Of a stretch of DNA of 36,744 bases, positions 29,733-36,744 are shown piece after piece. The DNA is from Tissierellia bacterium (GTDB lineage Bacteria; Bacillota; Clostridia; Tissierellales; Tepidimicrobiaceae): positions 1 to 36,744 of the forward strand of contig JAAZMA010000184.1 in assembly GCA_012799055.1 (NCBI GenBank). Direction: 5' to 3'. Numbering within the stretch: the first letter of the stretch is position 1; every line of letters starts with the position of its first letter. The notes under the pieces are model-generated. The model ran no database searches and was not told the DNA's origin. It worked only from the letters and a program-made list of their open reading frames with translations. Position numbers and translations under genes: made by a program.

Positions 29733-29745
29733 CCCCTAATTTTAA
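29721..29745 (+). terminator. Terminator overlapping the divIVA stop codon
   Basis: TTAGGGGC (29721-29728) / GCCCCTAA (29732-29739), 3-nt loop, followed by TTTTAATT. Confidence 0.75.
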
Positions 29746-29803
29746 TTATTATGTAAATATTAAAAAAAGGGAGGAGATTATCCCAAATAATGGGAGTATA
29801 TTT

Positions 29804-30559
29804 ATGGAAAACAAAATTAAAATAGATGAAGATTTATATATTGGAGGAGAAGAATTTATATTCATTGCAGGTCCCTGTGCAGTTGAAAACCTAGAACAAA
29901 TAGATGAAATTGGAGCATTTTTATATAAGCTTGGAATTAAAATTCTTAGAGGTGGAGCATTTAAACCTAGAACAGATCCTAAGTCTTTTCAAGGATTGGG
30001 AATTGAAGGTATTGAAATATTAAAAAAAATTAAAGAAAAGTATAATTTTAAAATAATATCTGAAATAATGGATCCAAGAGATATTGAAATTTTCCATGAT
30101 TATATTGATATTTTTCAAATAGGCTCTAGAAATATGTACAATTATAGTCTATTAAAAGAAATGGGGAAAATAGATAAGCCTATATTACTAAAAAGAGGTA
30201 TGAGTGCCACTATAGAAGAGTGGATAAAAGCAGCTGAATATATAGAAATAGGTGGAAATAATAATATTATATTTTGTGAAAGAGGCATTAGAAGTTTTGA
30301 TAATTATACTAGAAATATGTTAGACTTAATGAGTGTTCCAATAATTAAAGAAAAAACCAATTATCCAATTATAGTTGATCCTAGTCATGGGACTGGAAGA
30401 AGGGAATTAATACTTCCAGCTACAAAAGCAGCCTTAGCTTTAGAAGCAGATGGCGTTATGATAGAGGTTCACCCAAATCCTGAGGAAGCCTTATCTGATG
30501 GGCAGCAGTCTTTAAACTTTAATGAGTTTAAAGAATTACTTTTAGAAATAAATAACTAA
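29804..30559 (+). CDS. aroF: 3-deoxy-7-phosphoheptulonate synthase, type I-beta-like barrel without N-terminal regulatory domain
   Basis: 251 aa; FIAGPCAVEN, LRGGAFKPRTDPKSFQGLG, ILLKRGMSATIEEW, VDPSHGTGRRELI, EVHPNPEEALSDGQQSL. Confidence 0.93.
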   Translation: MENKIKIDEDLYIGGEEFIFIAGPCAVENLEQIDEIGAFLYKLGIKILRGGAFKPRTDPKSFQGLGIEGIEILKKIKEKYNFKIISEIMDPRDIEIFHDYIDIFQIGSRNMYNYSLLKEMGKIDKPILLKRGMSATIEEWIKAAEYIEIGGNNNIIFCERGIRSFDNYTRNMLDLMSVPIIKEKTNYPIIVDPSHGTGRRELILPATKAALALEADGVMIEVHPNPEEALSDGQQSLNFNEFKELLLEINN

Positions 30560-30566
30560 AAATAGT

Positions 30567-30609
30567 AAAATCCTTTTACCTAATTAAATATAAGGTAAAA
30601 GGATTTTTT
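30567..30609 (+). terminator. Terminator after aroF
   Basis: 15-bp stem AAAATCCTTTTACCT/AGGTAAAAGGATTTT followed by TT. Confidence 0.85.
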
Positions 30610-30724
30610 AGAAAAGTATTATCATAACTAATCTTATCATAATTGATAAAAATACATAGTATTATAATATCTTATATGGGTAAATTAAATTTAAATTACT
30701 ATCTATAAAATTTGGAGGGATAAA

Positions 30725-31345
30725 ATGGACAAAGAAAAAATAGATTTTTTTAAAGAAAAATTAATAGTGGAAAAAGAGAAAATTGTAAATTTACTTGAGA
30801 AAATGAAAAATCCTGATGAAGGGGGATTTATAAAAGAATATTCTATTGAATTATCTTCATATGATAATCATCCTGCTGATTTAGGAACTGAAATGTTTAT
30901 GATGGAACAAGACAAAGGTTTAATAAATAAATTAGAGGATACTTTATATGAAATAGAATCATCTACAAGGGATTTAATACTTGGGAAGTATGGAGTTTGT
31001 ACAAACTGTGGAAACAAAATAGATGAAGAAAGATTAAAATTAATTCCTTATTTAAAACTTTGTATTAATTGTTCTAAAGAAAAAATCCCCTTAGAAAAAA
31101 AGAGGAGTTTTAGACCTGAAGAAGAGGATGTTGTAGCAAGTCATAAAAAAAATATAAAAGAAGGAATTTTATTTGATAGAGAAGATAGCTATCAGGCAGT
31201 AGCAAGATATAATCAAATAGAGAAGGATCCTTCTTTTGGCACAGGTGATGATATTGGGGTATTCGATGAGGAAGAAATTGGGATAGTAGAAGATGTAGAA
31301 AAAATTTCACAAGACTATTTTAATAAAACTCAAAATAACAAATAG
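30725..31345 (+). CDS. TraR/DksA C4-type zinc finger protein (YteA-like)
   Basis: 206 aa; GKYGVCTNCGNKIDEERLKLIPYLKLCINCSKE C4 zinc finger; SSYDNHPADLGTEMFMMEQDKGL. Confidence 0.88.
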   Translation: MDKEKIDFFKEKLIVEKEKIVNLLEKMKNPDEGGFIKEYSIELSSYDNHPADLGTEMFMMEQDKGLINKLEDTLYEIESSTRDLILGKYGVCTNCGNKIDEERLKLIPYLKLCINCSKEKIPLEKKRSFRPEEEDVVASHKKNIKEGILFDREDSYQAVARYNQIEKDPSFGTGDDIGVFDEEEIGIVEDVEKISQDYFNKTQNNK

Positions 31346-31380
31346 GTGGCAAATAGAATTTTTAATTGCCACCTTTATTT
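31344..31380 (+). terminator. Terminator after TraR/DksA-like gene
   Basis: AGGTGGCAA (31344-31352) / TTGCCACCT (31366-31374) followed by TTATTTT. Confidence 0.8.
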
Positions 31381-31458
31381 TAATATAATTGCATTGTTGT
31401 AATATCTTCAGTTTTCATATAAAATACTAATATGATTGAATATAAGGGAGGAGATAAA

Positions 31459-31914
31459 TTGCATCTATTAATTGTATTGTTAATTGTAGCATTAGACCAA
31501 ATTAGTAAATATGCAGCTGTTAAGCATTTAAAGGCTGAAAAACCATATGTTTTAATAAAAAACTTCTTTCAATTAGAATATATTGAAAATTATGGTGCAG
31601 CCTTTGGTATACTGCAAAATAAAAGGATTTTTTTTATTTTAACTACTGCTATAGTTATTGTTGGTATAATTGTTATTTTTGTAAGGTATTCATCCCAATT
31701 TAATAAGACTATGAATATAGCTTTGTCTATGCTAATGGGAGGAACTATTGGTAATTTTATTGATAGAATTAGACTATCTTATGTAATAGATTTTATTAGT
31801 GTAAAAATTGGAAATAGCTATGATTTTCCCGTATTTAATATTGCAGATATGTTTATTGTAGTGGGAACTTTCTTAATTGTAATTATGGTGTCCTTTAATA
31901 GATATAGGATTTAG
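31459..31914 (+). CDS. lspA: Lipoprotein signal peptidase (likely TTG start at 31459)
   Basis: ALDQISKYAAVKHL, IENYGAAFGIL, GGTIGNFIDRIRLSYVIDFI, FPVFNIADMFIVVG; SD gggaggag just upstream of TTG. Confidence 0.95.
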   Translation: MHLLIVLLIVALDQISKYAAVKHLKAEKPYVLIKNFFQLEYIENYGAAFGILQNKRIFFILTTAIVIVGIIVIFVRYSSQFNKTMNIALSMLMGGTIGNFIDRIRLSYVIDFISVKIGNSYDFPVFNIADMFIVVGTFLIVIMVSFNRYRI

Positions 31915-31923
31915 GAGGTAACA

Positions 31924-32841
31924 ATGGATTTAATAGAGTTTTATGTAGATAAAAATTATAATGAAAGATTAGATTATTTTTTATCTAAAAAATTAATAGA
32001 TGTATCTAGAACTTATATAAGTAAATTGATTAAGGATGGATTAATTACAGTTAATGGGGAAAAAACTAAACCAAGGTATTTAGCTAGAGAAGGAGATTTA
32101 ATAACTATTAAATTGCCAAAACCAAAAGAATTAGAAATAATTCCAGAAAATATACCTTTAGATATAATATTTGAGGATAGGGATATATTAGTTGTAAATA
32201 AACCTAAGGGTATGGTTACCCATCCTGCTCCAAGTAATACTACAAATACCTTAGTAAATGGTTTAATCTATTATAATAATAGTATATCTTCTGTTGGAGA
32301 TATTACAAGGCCTGGAATAGTCCATAGACTAGATAAGGACACGTCAGGAGTACTGGTAATTGCAAAAAACCAAAAGTCTTATGAAGTTTTAGTAGAACAA
32401 TTTAAAAGGCGAAAAGTAAAAAGAATGTATATAGCTTTAGTTTATGGCCAATTACAATTAAAGGAAGCTACTGTCAATGCTCCCATAGGCAGACATCCAA
32501 TAGATAGAAAGAAAATGGCTGTAGTATATGAAAACAGTAAGGATGCCATAACTATTTATAAAGTTTTAAGAGAATTTAGGGATTATAGTTTATTAGAACT
32601 ACATTTACAAACTGGAAGAACTCATCAAATTAGGGTACATATGGCTTATTTAAATCATCCAATAGTAGGAGATATGATATATTCCAAAAGGAAAAACGAA
32701 TTTAATATTACTAGTCAGCTACTTCATGCTAAAGCCATTGGCTTTTATCATCCTAGAAATGGAAAATATATGGAATTTGAATCTCAATTACCAGATGAGT
32801 TTTTAAATATTATTGAATTACTTGAAAAAAGAAATAGGTAG
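31924..32841 (+). CDS. RluA/RluD family 23S rRNA pseudouridine synthase
   Basis: 305 aa; S4 domain plus GIVHRLDKDTSGVLVIAKN, LQTGRTHQIRVHMAYLNHPIVGD. Confidence 0.95.
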   Translation: MDLIEFYVDKNYNERLDYFLSKKLIDVSRTYISKLIKDGLITVNGEKTKPRYLAREGDLITIKLPKPKELEIIPENIPLDIIFEDRDILVVNKPKGMVTHPAPSNTTNTLVNGLIYYNNSISSVGDITRPGIVHRLDKDTSGVLVIAKNQKSYEVLVEQFKRRKVKRMYIALVYGQLQLKEATVNAPIGRHPIDRKKMAVVYENSKDAITIYKVLREFRDYSLLELHLQTGRTHQIRVHMAYLNHPIVGDMIYSKRKNEFNITSQLLHAKAIGFYHPRNGKYMEFESQLPDEFLNIIELLEKRNR

Positions 32842-33392
<551 letters not shown>

Positions 33393-33411
<19 letters not shown>

Positions 33412-35162
33412 AATTTTCGAATTTTTTCTATACTAGGATTTACAAAAATAGTACTGAAGTTTTCATAAATAACCATGCCAGTTTTAGCACCTTTAGGCTT
33501 TTTAACATTTTTTTTATGGGTATAATCTACAGCTACATTAGATGAGTGTTTCCCCTTGCTGTAATAAGCTGCTAAAATAGCAGCTTCTTCCAAAGTAGTA
33601 TCTGGAATAGATTCTCCTTCACTTTTTACAATTACATGACTACCAGGGATTTTTTGAGCATGAAGCCACAAATCTTCTCTATGTGCAAATTTTAATGTAA
33701 GATAATCATTTTGCCTGTTGTTTTTCCCCACATATATATTAAACCCATCTTGAGATAAATAATGAAGGGGTTTAGTTTTAGATATTGTTTTTTTCTTATT
33801 TTTTCTATTGCTTTTTAAATATCCTTCTTTAATTAATTCTTCTCTTATTTCTTCTAATTCATCTATTTCTTCACAATTATCAATACTATTTAACACTTGT
33901 TCTAAGTAATTTATTTCATCTTGAGTTTCTAGAATTTGTTTTCCTAATAGAGAACTGGCATTTTTTAATTTAGAATATTTTTTATAATATCTTTGAGCAT
34001 TTTCAGCAGCTGAATATTTTTTGTTCAATGGAATTTTAATTTTTTCCATATTTTCTGAATAAAAATTCTCCACTTCTATTTGGCTACTACCTTTTTCAAT
34101 ACTATATATATTTGCAGATATTAAATCTCCATAAATTTTATACTTATCTCTATCTTTAGCTTCCAGTAACTCATATTTTTGTTTAGCCAATTTTTTTTGA
34201 GACCGTTCTAATTTAGTTTCTATGACTTTAATCATAGATTGGGATTTTTGATTTAGTCTATCTATTAGATCATTTTTATAATAAAATTTATTTAATACTT
34301 GAGAAATAGAATGAAAATATATTTTATTTTCACTCCCAAATTGTTGAATATCTAGGGCATGAAAAGAAAGATAATTATTATTGTAATTGTTCTCTATTAA
34401 TACAGGTGTAAAATCTTTTTTTTCTATTTTGGCTATTATTTTTTTAAATGAATTACATAATATTTTTTTATCTTCCAATTCTAAGGAACCAATAGTTCTT
34501 TTAATTTCTACATTACTTCTATAGCAAATTTCTTTTCCAATTAATGGGCTTAACCCCATATAATTGGTATAAAAAAATTTAAATACTGGAATATTAAGAT
34601 TAGAATTTTCTAATAAGGAATAAAATTCTTCTTCATTAAAATCTAAGGGATTTATTTTATTACTTACAGGATATTTATATTCTAATCCAGGTAATACTTG
34701 CCTAACCCTACTTATATCGTAATTTACTCTTTTTATAGAATCTATTATTTTTAGATTGTTTTTATCTATTAATATAATATTTGAATGCCTACCCATTATT
34801 TCGACTATTAATCTTTTTTTTGAATCTCTACCTAACTCATCTAAAGAACTAATATCTATAAAAATGATTCTATCCATTAAAAATTGTTCTATGTTTAATA
34901 TTCTTCCCCCTGCTAAATGTTTTCTAAGTAGCATACAAAACATTGGGGGATTAAGGGGATTAGATTTAGCCCTATCTGTAAGGTGTATTCTAGGACTATT
35001 ACTGCTGGCAGATATAAGGAGTTTGTAATTATTACCTTTATTATATATATTAATTAATATTTCATCTTTTTCCTGTTGATAAATTTTATCAATTCTTCCT
35101 CCTAAAAGTTTACTATTTAATTCTTTTACAATTGAATTTACAACTATTCCATCTAATGACAT
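33393..35162 (-). CDS. rqcH: NFACT family protein RqcH (Rqc2 homolog / fibronectin-binding-like)
   Basis: 589 aa; MSLDGIVVNSIVKELNSKLLGGRIDKIYQ, NPPMFCMLLRKHL, LWLHAQKIPGSHVIVK, NVAVDYTHKKNVKKPKGAKTGMVIYENFSTIFV. Confidence 0.95.
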
Positions 35163-35320
35163 ATATATTCCTCCAAAAGATTTGATACTAAAATTATATC
35201 ATTTAAAAAATTTTATACAAATGTATTAAATAAAATTTAGGAATAGTTGAGATTAGAGAAATAAAGTGTTAAAATATTGTAATACTAAAGTCTATTTAAT
35301 TTTTAGTTTTAAAGAATAGA

Positions 35321-35348
35321 TTGACACTAGACAATAATTTGATATTAT
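35321..35348 (+). promoter_or_regulatory. Promoter of yicC
   Basis: TTGACA (35321-35326) - 16 nt - TATTAT (35343-35348). Confidence 0.65.
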
Positions 35349-35387
35349 TATTTATGATAGATAGTTAGTGGAGAAAGGATGAAATGA

Positions 35388-36269
35388 ATGCTAAAGAGTA
35401 TGACAGGATTTGGGAGAGGTGAAAGTGGAAATAGTGATTATAATTTTATTGTAGAAATAAAAACTGTTAATCATAGATATAATGATATTGTAGTTAGAAT
35501 GCCTAAACATATTAATTATTTAGAAGAGAAGATTAAATCTGTAATAAAAAATAAAATAAGAAGAGGAAGAGTGGAAGTATATATAGATTTACAATATTTA
35601 AATGATTCTAATTTAGATATAAAAATTGATATGGCTTTGGCAAAATCTTATAAATTAGAAATAGACAGAATGATGAAGGAATTAAATATTAAAGATGAGG
35701 TAAAATTACATCATATGTTAATGTTTCCTGAAATAATTAAAAAAGAAAAAAAGGAATGCGAAGAAGATGTTATTTGGCAATGTTTGAAAATTGGTTTAGA
35801 TGATGCTTTAGATAATGTAGTGGATATGAGAATAAAAGAAGGAGCAATATTAAAGAAAGATATGGAAAATCAGATTTATAAAATTGAAGAAAATTTACTG
35901 GTAATTGAGAAAAGGGCCCCAATGGTCATATTAGAATATAGAGATAAACTTAAGACTCGAGTTAATGAATTATTAGATAGAGAAATAAACGTAGACGAAG
36001 ATAGATTAAATTATGAAATTGCCTTTTATGCAGATAAATCTGATATTAATGAGGAAATAGTTAGATTAAAATCCCATAGCAATCAATTTTTAGATAGTTT
36101 AAATCAATGGGAGCCAGTAGGACGAAAGCTTGATTTTATACTACAAGAAATGAATAGAGAAATTAATACCATTGGTTCTAAATCAGAAGATTTAATTATA
36201 TCGAATTGTGTTGTAAATATTAAATCAGAATTAGAAAAGACCCGGGAACAAGTTCAAAATGTAGAATAA
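35388..36269 (+). CDS. YicC family protein (endoribonuclease YicC/YloC)
   Basis: 293 aa; MLKSMTGFGRGE, EIKTVNHRYNDIVVRMP, GRKLDFILQEMNREINTIGSKS. Confidence 0.95.
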   Translation: MLKSMTGFGRGESGNSDYNFIVEIKTVNHRYNDIVVRMPKHINYLEEKIKSVIKNKIRRGRVEVYIDLQYLNDSNLDIKIDMALAKSYKLEIDRMMKELNIKDEVKLHHMLMFPEIIKKEKKECEEDVIWQCLKIGLDDALDNVVDMRIKEGAILKKDMENQIYKIEENLLVIEKRAPMVILEYRDKLKTRVNELLDREINVDEDRLNYEIAFYADKSDINEEIVRLKSHSNQFLDSLNQWEPVGRKLDFILQEMNREINTIGSKSEDLIISNCVVNIKSELEKTREQVQNVE

Positions 36270-36299
36270 TAAAATGTAGAACAATAAGGAGGAAAGTAT

Positions 36300-36566
36300 A
36301 TGTCTATAAAATTAATAAATATAGGATTTGGAAATATTGTATCAGCCAATAGAATTATTGCCATTGTTAGTCCAGATTCTGCCCCTATAAAAAGAATGGT
36401 GCAAGAAGCAAGGGATAAGGGTATATTAATAGATGCTACTTATGGAAGAAGAACTAGAGCAGTTATAGTTACTGATAGTGATCATATTATACTCTCAGCA
36501 GTACAACCTGAAACTGTAGCACAAAGATTAAATAATAAAACAATAGATAAAATAGATATTAAATAG
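36300..36566 (+). CDS. remA: DUF370 family / extracellular matrix regulator RemA
   Basis: 88 aa; [52 protein letters not shown]; precedes gmk. Confidence 0.95.
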   Translation: MSIKLINIGFGNIVSANRIIAIVSPDSAPIKRMVQEARDKGILIDATYGRRTRAVIVTDSDHIILSAVQPETVAQRLNNKTIDKIDIK

Positions 36567-36579
36567 AAAGAGGGATATT

Positions 36580-36744
36580 ATGTCAACAGGATTTTTATTA
36601 GTTGTATCTGGGCCCTCTGGCTCTGGGAAAGGGACTGTTTGTAAAGCACTTTTAGAAAGAAATCAAGATTTAATATTTTCTATATCTGCTACCACTAGAA
36701 AACCTAGGCCTGGAGAGATAGATGGAGTTAATTATTTTTTTATA
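36580..36744 (+). CDS. gmk: Guanylate kinase, 5' part (truncated by window end)
   Basis: [56 protein letters not shown] agaggg. Confidence 0.95.
   Translation, partial: MSTGFLLVVSGPSGSGKGTVCKALLERNQDLIFSISATTRKPRPGEIDGVNYFFI

Noticed and set aside
34756-35028. Plus-strand 90-aa ORF inside rqcH
   Set aside because: Antisense shadow of the RqcH NFACT-N coding region; the minus-strand protein is clearly real.

Overview
AT-rich, leading-strand-biased chromosomal segment of a spore-forming, low-GC Clostridia/Tissierellia-like Firmicute (taxonomy is inferred from gene content and synteny only). It is almost entirely conserved housekeeping: 3' end of a SpoIID/LytB-domain gene, queA-tgt-yajC-TIGR04086-secD-secF, LapA-like, recJ, relA, dtd, MBL-fold hydrolase, an unlisted 56-aa HTH ORF, hemZ, an Asp T-box plus aspS-tcdA-RseC-like-CsoR-like, a two-component ThrE exporter (minus strand), glyA, DUF512 radical SAM, der-plsY-gpsA, spoIVA, tRNA-Pro(GGG) (minus strand), a small unknown membrane protein, HlyD-like, yggS-sepF-yggT-ylmH-divIVA, aroF, TraR/DksA-like, lspA-rluD-pyrR, rqcH (minus strand), yicC-remA-gmk (partial). 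I see no prophage, transposon, CRISPR array or obvious defence island. The observations most worth following up are at the RNA and translation level: (1) a promoter-proximal leader upstream of secDF with two mutually exclusive stems; (2) a terminator-like hairpin whose 3' arm carries the Shine-Dalgarno of an unannotated small HTH gene translationally close to hemZ; (3) an apparent AUU start codon for yggS; (4) a T-box that may reach beyond aspS to the tRNA-modification gene tcdA; (5) a SigE-like promoter and poly-G Shine-Dalgarno at spoIVA; (6) convergent genes sharing overlapping stop codons. All structures were read by eye; no folding, alignment or database search was run.
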